A stretch of DNA of 64,000 bases, from positions 1-64,000 of the forward strand of contig NZ_FNZM01000010.1 of the NCBI RefSeq assembly GCF_900109265.1, given 5' to 3'. Made by a program: the position numbers and the translations under genes. This DNA comes from Paraburkholderia tropica. GTDB taxonomy: Bacteria > Pseudomonadota > Gammaproteobacteria > Burkholderiales > Burkholderiaceae. Each line of letters opens with the position of its first letter. Position 1 is the stretch's first letter. Of the stretch, positions 1 through 6,957 are shown one piece after another. Under the pieces are notes generated by a model that had not been told where the DNA came from, made no database searches, and saw only the letters and a program-made list of their open reading frames with translations.

Positions 1-1
1 A

Positions 2-316
2 TCCGAAATCGAGTGGTTAAGCGACAACGGCTCGGGCTACACGTCGGACGATACGCGCCGGTTTGCAGCCAAAATCGGGCTGAAGCCATTGACCACGCCG
101 GTGCGCAGCCCACAAAGTAACGGCATGGCCGAGAGCTTCGTAAAGACGATGAAACGCGATTACGTCGCCTTCATGCCGAAACCGGATGCAGCAACCGCAG
201 CAAGTAACCTGGCCATCGCATTCGAGCATTACAACGAGAAGCATCCCCATAGCGCGTTGAAGTACCGCTCACCACGAGCGTTTCGGCGCACGACGGAATC
301 AGCAACCTTAGTGTGA
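2..316 (+). CDS. IS3-family (IS2 group) transposase, C-terminal fragment
   Basis: Catalytic part of the OrfB/OrfAB transposase of an IS3-family element, which joins and inserts DNA ends through a DDE RNase H-fold domain. The reading frame is open from the first bases of the window, so the start lies upstream. Visible motifs are WLSDNGS (second catalytic Asp), TPVRSPQSNGMAESF (including the conserved catalytic Glu), and the C-terminal YNEKHPHSALKYRSPR block typical of the family. The stop codon lies about 30 bases before the element's right end. The rest of the protein and OrfA cannot be judged here. Confidence 0.85.
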   Translation, partial: SEIEWLSDNGSGYTSDDTRRFAAKIGLKPLTTPVRSPQSNGMAESFVKTMKRDYVAFMPKPDAATAASNLAIAFEHYNEKHPHSALKYRSPRAFRRTTESATLV

Positions 317-742
317 AGCTGTGTCCGGGATTACAGGGGCAACTCCAATCGCAAATTCTCGGTCACGTTGGTAACGGATGCGCCACTGCACACGCCCTGT
401 ACGGAATATTCGAACGTGCGCGTCGTGCAGTTGGGCACGGTGCGCAGCGCGCTGTGCTCGATACCACGTGCCAAACTCGTCTGGTGCCATTGGCTGCGGC
501 TTGTTTTCACGCCAAGCAGCGGCCCTAGCCATACGCTCACTCTTTGGCACGTACTTGATATCTGGATTCGTTTCGCCTATCCGGCGGCGATACTCAGCTT
601 TTTTGGCTGGGTTGCGTGGGCCGCGTCGTCGCTGCTCTGAGCGCATGCAGGCTTTGCACTTAGTGCGAGGGCGGCCGTAGCGCCTATCTGCGTAGAATTC
701 TTGTTGGTGCTTCTGCTCAAGACATCCAGAACATCTCCGCAA
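308..742 (-). pseudogene. Cys-motif (zinc-ribbon-like) protein truncated by the IS element
   Basis: The N-terminus carries CSGC...CKAC (residues 4-7 and 29-32), a pattern seen in small zinc-binding or HNH-associated phage proteins that begin 'CSxC...EFY...RxKCKxC'. The middle is very basic. The last 13 or so codons (308-347) are read through the terminal repeat of the neighbouring IS, so the present C-terminus (GVAPVIPDTASH) is not native: the original gene was cut at about 348. Function is unknown; nucleic-acid binding is only an inference from the cysteines and basic residues. A lone ORF of this kind could also be non-functional. Confidence 0.5.
321..347 (+). repeat. Right terminal inverted repeat of the IS2-like element
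   Basis: Reads GTGTCCGGGATTACAGGGGC and ends ACTCCA. Its complement resembles the IS2 terminus. The left repeat is outside the window, so the exact length and any target duplication cannot be confirmed. Confidence 0.65.
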
Positions 743-821
743 CGCCAGCGGAGTGCTCCCGAGAGCAACCTCATTTACGGTTGCGCAATCCTGCAGGTGG
801 CAACCGCGTGTGCCATGAGGG

Positions 822-1142
822 TTAGCGAAATCGGAAGGCGGAATCTGGTAAGCGCTGCACGCCGATTATCCCCTTTTCCCTCGCCCTCCATAAATCGAAA
901 GCTGTTTGTAACGAAATCCACTGGTCTGCCGTGCCGCCGCCGGGGATATTACGTAGCCATTTTTCGATACGTATGGCCATCTCACACGAGAGCGTTGTTC
1001 GTTCGTGGATCACGTGGGCTAATCGAGAACGACTGACGCTGAGTTCATCTGCCGCCGTGGCGATTGAATGACCGAGCGCGGGCAAGACGTGCTCGCGAAG
1101 AATCTCGCCGGGGTGGAGTGGTGGGCTCGTCCGAATTGACAT
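822..1142 (-). CDS. higA: HigA-family antitoxin / XRE-type DNA-binding protein
   Basis: Protein of 106 residues starting MSIRTS, chosen because HigA proteins normally begin just before PPLHPGEIL; longer in-frame starts at 1172 and 1271 exist but add unlike sequence. PGEILREHVLP, a helix-turn-helix (IATAADELSVSRSRLAHVIHER) and the C-terminal DQWISLQTAFDLWRAR block are family signatures. HigA neutralises the mRNA-cleaving toxin HigB and represses its own promoter. A higB gene should lie immediately upstream (above 1142 on this strand), but no RelE-fold frame is visible there, so this looks like an orphan antitoxin or a free-standing regulator on the island. Confidence 0.8.
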   Translation of the reverse strand: MSIRTSPPLHPGEILREHVLPALGHSIATAADELSVSRSRLAHVIHERTTLSCEMAIRIEKWLRNIPGGGTADQWISLQTAFDLWRAREKGIIGVQRLPDSAFRFR

Positions 1143-1774
1143 GATTCGCGCAGTAGGATGAGTAATTGCCATGGTACACAAGACTTTTACGGTATCGCCT
1201 TTGTATGTCCGAGAGATGCATCTCCGCGCCGCATCGGCGTCTGTCGCATAAGTTGCTGAGCCGAGGCGCAATGCTGCGCTGACGACATCTACGGGGCGTG
1301 TTCATGCGGAGGACAATATCACGCAGTTCTGTCGTCGCGGCTTTGCATGTTGACGATGATCGACATATCGTTGAGAACGATCAGCGCCTCCGGCGCAGGA
1401 GATATTCTAAGTTCGCGGCGGCTTTCGCGTGTTCTGCGTGCGCATCTCTGGCGACTTTGCGGGCGTGGCCCCGCGCGGAAGCTATAGACGCTGGAACTCT
1501 AGCGATCTTTGCGCACATGATTGCCCCCGCTGACTTGCTTTTTGACGCGGTGGTGGATTAGGTAGCCGCATTCGCGAATTCGCTGTGGTTTTCTAGGGGT
1601 AGCTATTCGGCGCCCTGCCCTTAAACCGCACCCGTTAGATTTTCCGCCAGAACTCTCGCTGCCACCGACGTCCCGCAAAGCGACCGATGTTGCGTTGTTT
1701 TAAGTAGCCGCATGGTGTCTAATGGAAACATGGCAAGCGGCGGTTCCGGGCTGTTCTCGAACAAGCGCCTGTCA
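1143..1774. other. Intergenic stretch without a supportable gene
   Basis: The short frames on both strands lack a ribosome site and family resemblance. A 45-codon reverse-strand frame at 1381-1518 is Ala/Arg-rich and not convincing. The stretch could hold decayed remains of a toxin partner for the HigA-like gene, but nothing readable shows this. Confidence 0.5.
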
Positions 1775-1802
1775 TTGTGAGATATACCGAAGTTTTTAAA
1801 AT
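1775..1802 (+). promoter_or_regulatory. Candidate sigma-70 promoter of the two-gene cassette
   Basis: TTGTGA (1775-1780), a 16-nt spacer and TAAAAT (1797-1802) lie 24 bases before the first start codon, in a strongly A+T-rich stretch that contrasts with the DNA on the left. It fits a promoter delivered together with the cassette. Confidence 0.5.
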
Positions 1803-1826
1803 TTAGTCAGAAAAGAGAAATATAAA

Positions 1827-2903
1827 ATGATGATTACGGGTCATATGAATTATTTTAGTATTAATGAATGCGGATTATATAAGCATCAAGATGCTAAAAT
1901 TTACGGGTTGGATGTTAAAGAATGTTTTGATCGAATTGGCGCATGGCTTGCCACTACCTCGTTATCAGATACCTTGCCATGGAATGAGAAATTTAGAAAG
2001 GGATCTAATTGCTATTGCAACGACATCTTCATTTCTGAGGAGACCGGAGATGTGGTTTTGGTCTTGTGGAAGTCGGAAGCTGGTGGCAATGGCACGATTT
2101 ATGGTGCGCAAGAGGATGCGATAACGGGTTCGGGTAAGGTGGTTGAATATACTGCTAATCACAAGGGTTCCAAAGTAATTTGGGGGCGTCCATGCTATTA
2201 TTGGATTATTCCGTCTTTGAATTTAGTTGTGTCGATTAAATTTGAGCACTCCGTTACGGATTCGCAATTATTTCAGGACTGGGTGCGTGAGGCAATCACA
2301 AACAAGGTAAAACATCCAAATAAGCTGAAGGAGACCACCCCGGGTGGGCAGATCCGATTGAGCTTCACTGATGGAACGCAATCCTCAGAGCAACGCTATC
2401 GTTTTGGGTTCGATGTCAGTCTGAAAACAATGAATACTGCGGACGGGAAATTAGACGAGCTTGCGCAAAAAATCACTCATGTGATAAGGCGAGAGACCAT
2501 TTCTTTTTCCACGGCGGATGACAGCGCCGAGTGGGTGCGTGTGTTTAATAAGACGCTCCCCTTTCTGAAGACGCAACCGAAATCAACGACGAGACAGATT
2601 GAAGTTCGAGCGGAAGCGCGTCCCACCCCTGAGCAGCTGAAGCGGATTGTCGAAGAGTACGCAAAAGACAACAGAAAACCGAGTGAATGGGATAACGTTG
2701 GTTTTTCAACGAATGAAAAAACGACTGTTTGGGTTGATAGATATCGCTTAAAGCATGATATAAATTTCGATCAAAAAGAGAAGGGTGCTATTAGCGCGGT
2801 AAAGCTGTACGAGCAATTGCTGCAACGGCGAGATTATTATCTTGAGCCGGCCATTGATCCGATAAAATCTGAGAATAATATTAACCAAAAGACAGGAACC
2901 TAG
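1827..2903 (+). CDS. Unrecognised 358-aa soluble protein, first gene of a two-gene cassette
   Basis: I do not recognise the family. The protein has no signal peptide or membrane segment. The N-terminal 170 residues look like a compact alpha/beta domain with several Cys and aromatic residues (NCYCNDIF, CYYWIIPSLNLVV, FQDWVREAI). The C-terminal half is richer in charged helices and includes RPTPEQLKRIVEEYAKDN and a Lys-rich end. The ATG at 1827 is followed directly by a second ATG, with a weak AAGAG site upstream; a start at residue 7 (MNYF) is possible. G+C is visibly lower than in the chromosome, pointing to recent acquisition. The stop codon is one base before the next gene, so the two are surely cotranscribed and probably act together. 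Confidence 0.75.
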   Translation: MMITGHMNYFSINECGLYKHQDAKIYGLDVKECFDRIGAWLATTSLSDTLPWNEKFRKGSNCYCNDIFISEETGDVVLVLWKSEAGGNGTIYGAQEDAITGSGKVVEYTANHKGSKVIWGRPCYYWIIPSLNLVVSIKFEHSVTDSQLFQDWVREAITNKVKHPNKLKETTPGGQIRLSFTDGTQSSEQRYRFGFDVSLKTMNTADGKLDELAQKITHVIRRETISFSTADDSAEWVRVFNKTLPFLKTQPKSTTRQIEVRAEARPTPEQLKRIVEEYAKDNRKPSEWDNVGFSTNEKTTVWVDRYRLKHDINFDQKEKGAISAVKLYEQLLQRRDYYLEPAIDPIKSENNINQKTGT

Positions 2904-2904
2904 G

Positions 2905-3420
2905 ATGATTTTGCGTGCTATTATTTATGGCGCTGTAATCGTTGCATCCTATTTGTTAGGTTGGCATTTTAATGTCGATTATTCTATTGGTGATTTCAAG
3001 AATTTTACAGACTCGTTGTTGGCGGTTGCGGGAATGGTATTTACGCTGATGGGTATTTGGATCGCAATTATTTATCCTAATGCACTGCAAAGATTTGTAA
3101 ATCCAACTACGGTCGCTTCCGCTGATTTTACTGCTGATTTAAGTGATACTCGACGCTTGGAGGCATTGGTCGCGGGGGTGCTAAAGTCGGCTCTGGCAGT
3201 AATGTTTGTATTGATTACATACATGCTGAAATTCGTGTTATCTAAAACACAGCTTTATAGTGATCACATAGCGTCGCTGAAATGGGCCGCATTGTCACTC
3301 GCGGTGGCGCTCTCGATTTTGCAGCTTGAGGCTATTTTTCGAGTCGCAGTTGCAAACATAATGTTCATCAACGATTTACATTCGAAGCGTCGAGAGCGGC
3401 AGGTAGATAACTCATATTAA
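2905..3420 (+). CDS. Unrecognised four-helix membrane protein, second gene of the cassette
   Basis: Protein of 171 residues with four hydrophobic segments at about 3-22, 39-61, 92-112 and 122-146, separated by a polar loop (residues 65-88) and ending in a basic tail (KRRERQ). It starts one base after the upstream stop, with AGGA eight bases before the ATG. The layout of a larger soluble protein followed by a small membrane protein resembles anti-phage and abortive-infection modules with a sensor and a membrane effector (Kiwa also has a four-helix protein, but in the opposite order). That role is inference; no named family is recognised. Confidence 0.72.
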   Translation: MILRAIIYGAVIVASYLLGWHFNVDYSIGDFKNFTDSLLAVAGMVFTLMGIWIAIIYPNALQRFVNPTTVASADFTADLSDTRRLEALVAGVLKSALAVMFVLITYMLKFVLSKTQLYSDHIASLKWAALSLAVALSILQLEAIFRVAVANIMFINDLHSKRRERQVDNSY

Positions 3421-3773
3421 ACGAACCGCGCGCGATGCCGAGGAGGGCATGTTCGCCCCTCCAGCTTCTTGTTCCAAATGACACCGCCTGCTCCGATAGA
3501 CTGACAACCAAAGAGGCAGACCGACAAGGTTGCTGTCTTGTCCGGGGCAGGAGGTGGCAATCCCCTAGCCTAGATACCTTACTGGATCAGTGTGCCGCCA
3601 GCGGGAGATGCCTTTGCTTCCGGTGCCGGGATTTGCCAGCGGCGGCTTTATAAGTAGTCGAATTGGCGCGCGACGAAGAACATCAATCAACGTGCTCGGA
3701 TTAGGGAGCCCTAGCGGTCGATGCCTGCGCAGCGCAAGCAGGAAACCCACTTCGCGCTTAAGCCTGTCAAGCG
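3421..3773. other. Intergenic stretch, no gene seen
   Basis: Short frames only, none with a ribosome site or recognisable sequence. It separates the cassette from a reverse-strand mini-gene unit ending at the hairpins near 3780. Confidence 0.5.
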
Positions 3774-3825
3774 GAAAGAAAAAACCCCCGCCGGAGCGGG
3801 GTCGGTAGCCCCGCGCAAAGCGGGG
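3774..3825 (-). terminator. Rho-independent terminator with two tandem hairpins
   Basis: CCCCGC/GCGGGG stems occur twice (3786-3801 and 3809-3825). The left one is followed on the reverse strand by a run of six T (3779-3784). The orientation fits transcription from the small reverse-strand peptide gene at 3853-3927. Confidence 0.75.
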
Positions 3826-3852
3826 ATCGGGGCAACGCTCTACTTAGCGGGT

Positions 3853-3927
3853 CTATCTAACGAGAGACCAGATTTCGAGCGCAATCCCAACGACATGGAT
3901 AGCCATGTCAAGGATAACGAGAATCAT
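3853..3927 (-). CDS. 24-aa hydrophobic peptide, candidate type I toxin or small membrane peptide
   Basis: The peptide is encoded from ATG 3927 to TAG 3853. It starts MILVILDMAIHVVG and ends EIWSLVR, so it is one hydrophobic helix with a basic end. A strong Shine-Dalgarno sequence (AGGAG within AAGAGGAGTGAG) lies ten bases upstream, and an intrinsic terminator follows about 30 bases after the stop. A compact unit of promoter, ribosome site, tiny hydrophobic ORF and terminator is the build of Ibs/Ldr/Fst-type toxin genes, but no antisense RNA can be demonstrated from the sequence. A leader peptide is the alternative. It lies on the strand opposite the resolvase. Confidence 0.5.
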   Translation of the reverse strand: MILVILDMAIHVVGIALEIWSLVR

Positions 3928-4038
3928 TTTTTCTCACTCCTCTTGGCGCGAACATCCCATAAGTCACGTGGATCCCATCAAATTACTCAGGGCGTGCGAA
4001 CGGTCTCTGTTCACGGTGAGGTGCATTCGTAGTTCATT

Positions 4039-4167
4039 GTCGGGAGATTGTCGATTTAAGGTACACCCTAACCGGACTGTCAGGAGAGGCCGGAAATGTG
4101 TCAGATTAGAGTTGTTTTGGGATTTCTTTACACGCCAGCAAAAAGGGTCTATAACCTATCCTGACAC
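4039..4167. promoter_or_regulatory. Resolvase res-like region: repeated TGTC(A/G)GGA motifs
   Basis: TGTCGGGA (4039-4046), TGTCAGGA (4079-4086) and TGTCAG (4099-4104) occur in direct order, and TCCTGACA (4159-4166) in inverted order, all just before the resolvase start. Serine resolvases act at clustered, partly inverted binding sites next to their own gene, which also autoregulate it. The assignment is inference from position and repetition; the crossover site is not obvious. Confidence 0.45.
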
Positions 4168-4184
4168 TTTGAACAGGACAGAGC

Positions 4185-4757
4185 ATGACCAAAGAACACA
4201 AAGGCCAGCGGGTCGGGTACATCCGGGTATCGAGCGTTGACCAGAACACGGAACGCCAGCTCGAAGGGATCACGGTCGATCGGATGTTCGAGGACAAAGC
4301 GAGCGGCAAGGATACGAACCGCCCGCAGTTGCAGGCCGCGCTTGAGTACGTCCGCAAAGACGACACGCTGGTTGTGCATTCGATGGACCGCCTGGCCCGG
4401 AACACCGAGGACCTGTTGCGCACCGTGCGCGAGCTGAAGGCCAAGGGTGTAGCGGTCGAGTTCATCAAGCCGCCCTTGCGATTCGCGGCAGGCACCGATA
4501 GCCCGATGGACGACATGATGATGACGATGTTGGGCGGGTTCGCTCAGTTCGAACGCGCCATGATCCGTGAGCGTCAGCAAGAAGGCATCGAGGCGGCGAA
4601 AAAGCGAGGCGTGTACAAGGGCCGCAAACCCGCGTTGACCCCGGAACAGGTGGCCGAATTGCGGAAGCGCGCCGCCGCAGGCGAGCAGAAAACCGCGCTG
4701 GCGAAGGAATACGGAATCAGCCGCGAGACGCTGTATCAGCAAATCAAAGCCGACTGA
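4185..4757 (+). CDS. Serine recombinase (resolvase/invertase family)
   Basis: A 190-residue small serine recombinase that breaks and rejoins DNA through a covalent phosphoserine link. The N-terminal catalytic domain shows GYIRVSSVDQN with the nucleophile Ser, then DKASGKDTNRPQL, VVHSMDRLARN and the E-helix GGFAQFERAMIRERQQEG. The C-terminus (ALTPEQVAELRKRAAAGEQKTALAKEYGISRETLYQQI) is a helix-turn-helix. Length and order match Tn3-type resolvases and Gin/Hin invertases. AGGACAG precedes the ATG. No transposase of a Tn3 element is nearby, so it may resolve island or plasmid dimers, or be left from another element. Confidence 0.92.
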   Translation: MTKEHKGQRVGYIRVSSVDQNTERQLEGITVDRMFEDKASGKDTNRPQLQAALEYVRKDDTLVVHSMDRLARNTEDLLRTVRELKAKGVAVEFIKPPLRFAAGTDSPMDDMMMTMLGGFAQFERAMIRERQQEGIEAAKKRGVYKGRKPALTPEQVAELRKRAAAGEQKTALAKEYGISRETLYQQIKAD

Positions 4758-4814
4758 CCCGGAACGGCCCAAAAGGGCTGCAATCCTTCCCATAGAGTAA
4801 GGAGTGCAAAGGAA

Positions 4815-5107
4815 ATGAAACATTACGATGAGGCCGTTTGGGAGATGCTCGATCCTGACGCGGATTGGCCGACGCCCCCGAAGACATCAACCCGGAGTAC
4901 GGCGGCCCGGAGAGGTATTTTGATGAGTGGATTCGCGAGGAAATCCACCATGCGCGCCAAGCCCTTGATGCAATGAAAGCCCGCTGGCAGGCGGGGGAGG
5001 GGGCCATCGAGCAGCTACAAGAGGCGCTTATGGGGCTTGAAATCGCGGCCAAGGGGCAGGGGTTGCTGGCGCAAGCGAGGCTGGCGGACGCGATGACCGG
5101 CGGGTAA
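4815..5107 (+). pseudogene. Small island gene interrupted by a frameshift
   Basis: A good ribosome site (AAGGAG, 4799-4804) precedes ATG 4815, which reads MKHYDEAVWEMLDPDADW. Near 4868 the frame that continues sensibly is shifted by -1: APEDINPEYGGPERYFDEW and onward to the stop at 5107. Joined, they make an acidic protein of about 97 residues with a helical C-terminal half (residues ARQALDAMKARWQAG and onward). Left in the first frame, the product turns into Arg/Ser-rich nonsense and stops at about 4977. The shift could be a mutation, a sequence error, or ribosomal slippage at the GCCCCCG run (4874-4880). The family is not recognised. Confidence 0.55.
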
Positions 5108-5191
5108 GCTTGCTGCGGGCGCGGTTTTGGCGAGCCGCTTTTAGCAACCACATGAGAGACAACGAGTAACGCGATTAGGAAATACCACGTA

Positions 5192-6850
5192 ATGCAGAAA
5201 GTAGTAGTTGATGCAGCCCCGAGTAGACAGCAGCAGTACGCCGAGACATTAGCCCACGCAATGCTGGCGGAGGATTCAGGGCTGTTCCTGTACCAAGGCC
5301 AGCCGCACCGGATGCTTGCCGCAAACTTTCTTGGTGAACCAGAGTTTGAGGCCATGAGCGCGCGGACGCTCGCGCAGGCGTTCGCAGCAGATGAGTCGGT
5401 TGTGGCAGTTGGCGCGCGTGGCGTGAAGGCCGTGCCGGAGAAGCTGGTGCAGCGCGCAAGCGAACTGTTCGCCAAGGGCGCGGCGAGGCGGGGCAAAGAA
5501 GTGGCAGCGGTCGTAAGGTTCCCGGTTATGGTTCGCCGGGATGGATGGCAGGCCATGCGTGACATTGCGCCGGGTGTTCGCGATGGGGTGGCGATGATCC
5601 CCAGCGAGTGCGCCGAGTCCCCGCCAGTAGTTTCCAGCGACGCCGAGTTTCGTGAGCAGGTTGGCCGATTGATGGCCCCGCTTGAGGAGTTCGCGTTTAT
5701 GGATGCCCGGCACAAGGCGCTTGCGCTTGCTGCGATGCTGACGGCGGCGAATCGGGCAACGTTGCGCACCGCCCCCTGCGTTGTTATCGAAGCGCCCCAG
5801 CCGCGTTCAGGCAAGACACTGCTTGCGGAGACGATTTGCGCGATGGTGCCGCAGCGCGAGGACGTTGACCGCTGCGCGGGAACGGCAGCGGCGACGGACG
5901 AGGAACTGGACAAGCGAATCATGGCGAACGCCCGCCAGCCCGTAATGCTGATCGACAATTTGCGGCGGCGGCTTGCTTCGCAGGCGCTGGAGGCGATGCT
6001 GACGGCGGGGCACGTTGACGTGCGGGAGGCTGGTCAATGGAAGGAAACCGAGCAGGTAGTAACCCGTGCGTTGCTGGCGGTTACGGGCAACAACATTGAT
6101 ATCAGCGATGATATGCGCCGTCGTGCGCTGAATATCCGGCTGCTAGGCGAAATGAACCCGCAGGACAAGCCGCATTCGTTCGACCCGCTGGAACGCGTGC
6201 GGGAGCAGCGGGGAGCGTTTGCTGGGGCGGCGGTTGCGATTCTGGAGTACGCGCAGGGTCGCGAAGGCCGCCAGCAAGAGCAATGGCTGCGGGACGTGTC
6301 ACCGGATTTTGCGGACCTGATTGCGCCCGCTGTGCGGCTCGCGTGCCGCTTGATGCCGGAGACGTTCGAATGGCCGCGCGCGGTTGTAGACGAGGCTTTG
6401 TCACCAGGAGGTGACGCGGAGACGGTGCGCAGCGTGATTGAAGCCGCCATAGCCGTGCCTGAGATTGCCGACAGGATGGCCACAGGGATGCTGAATCGTG
6501 AGCTTCTAGACGACCCGCAGATAGAGCAGGCCGACGTACTGCACGCGCTTCGGGAGGTCGTGGAGGGCCGTGTACGAGGCTCACGGGCTTGGAATGCCCG
6601 GAATCTTGGGACGGCGCTCAGGCAGGTTATGGACGTGCCGTGCGACCTTGGCTGTCTGACGAAGACGAAGAAGCGAAAGAGCACAGCGCATGACAGCGGC
6701 GCGCAGAAGTGGCAGATGGTACTCACGGACGCCGGCAAAGCCGCGCTTGAAATGCGTAGGGCAGAGTTGCAGGCGGAGCAAGAGGCGGAGAGTCGCGCGA
6801 TGCTGGCGGCTATGCGGAGCAAGGTCGTACCGCTCGCTAAAGCGAATTAG
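5192..6850 (+). CDS. Phage/plasmid-type helicase with P-loop (superfamily-3 / D5-like)
   Basis: Protein of 552 residues with a central ATPase domain: Walker A APQPRSGKT (201-209), Walker B-like VMLIDN (251-256), a sensor TGNNIDISDDM (298-308) and an Arg-rich finger RRRALNIRL (309-317). This pattern is known from D5/primase-associated helicases of phages, satellites and integrative elements, which load at replication origins. The N-terminal 150 residues have no recognisable primase motif. The C-terminus is rich in charged helices. The neighbouring nuclease gene on the same strand suggests a replication or packaging unit of the island. The replicative role is inferred from family; substrate is unknown. 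Confidence 0.7.
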   Translation: MQKVVVDAAPSRQQQYAETLAHAMLAEDSGLFLYQGQPHRMLAANFLGEPEFEAMSARTLAQAFAADESVVAVGARGVKAVPEKLVQRASELFAKGAARRGKEVAAVVRFPVMVRRDGWQAMRDIAPGVRDGVAMIPSECAESPPVVSSDAEFREQVGRLMAPLEEFAFMDARHKALALAAMLTAANRATLRTAPCVVIEAPQPRSGKTLLAETICAMVPQREDVDRCAGTAAATDEELDKRIMANARQPVMLIDNLRRRLASQALEAMLTAGHVDVREAGQWKETEQVVTRALLAVTGNNIDISDDMRRRALNIRLLGEMNPQDKPHSFDPLERVREQRGAFAGAAVAILEYAQGREGRQQEQWLRDVSPDFADLIAPAVRLACRLMPETFEWPRAVVDEALSPGGDAETVRSVIEAAIAVPEIADRMATGMLNRELLDDPQIEQADVLHALREVVEGRVRGSRAWNARNLGTALRQVMDVPCDLGCLTKTKKRKSTAHDSGAQKWQMVLTDAGKAALEMRRAELQAEQEAESRAMLAAMRSKVVPLAKAN

Positions 6851-6957
6851 TAGAAGTGTAGGAAGAATTGCGGGGGCGGGCGCTTTCATCACGTTGTAAC
6901 GCCCGCCAGTAAAGACTTTTGCCGCCCCCCACATCTTTGAAGGGGCGATATCGGAAT

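Larger units (their letters stand above)
1..347 (+). mobile_element. Right end of an IS2-like IS3-family insertion sequence
   Basis: The fragment holds the C-terminal part of an IS3-family transposase and then an end sequence (about 321-347) whose complement begins TGGAGTTGCCCC, close to the TGGATTTGCCCC terminus I know for IS2. The element therefore runs off the left edge of the window and ends at about 347. The DNA just inside the right end also supplies the last codons of the reverse-strand reading frame described at 308-742, showing that the element inserted into an older gene. Confidence 0.75.

Noticed and set aside
1298..1561. Forward frame of 87 codons, and a 45-codon reverse frame at 1381-1518, as possible HigB
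   Set aside because: Neither shows RelE-fold motifs or a ribosome site.
1827..3420. Kiwa (KwaA/KwaB) defence system
   Set aside because: Order of soluble and membrane proteins is reversed and no KwaB-like sequence was recognised; kept as an unnamed cassette.
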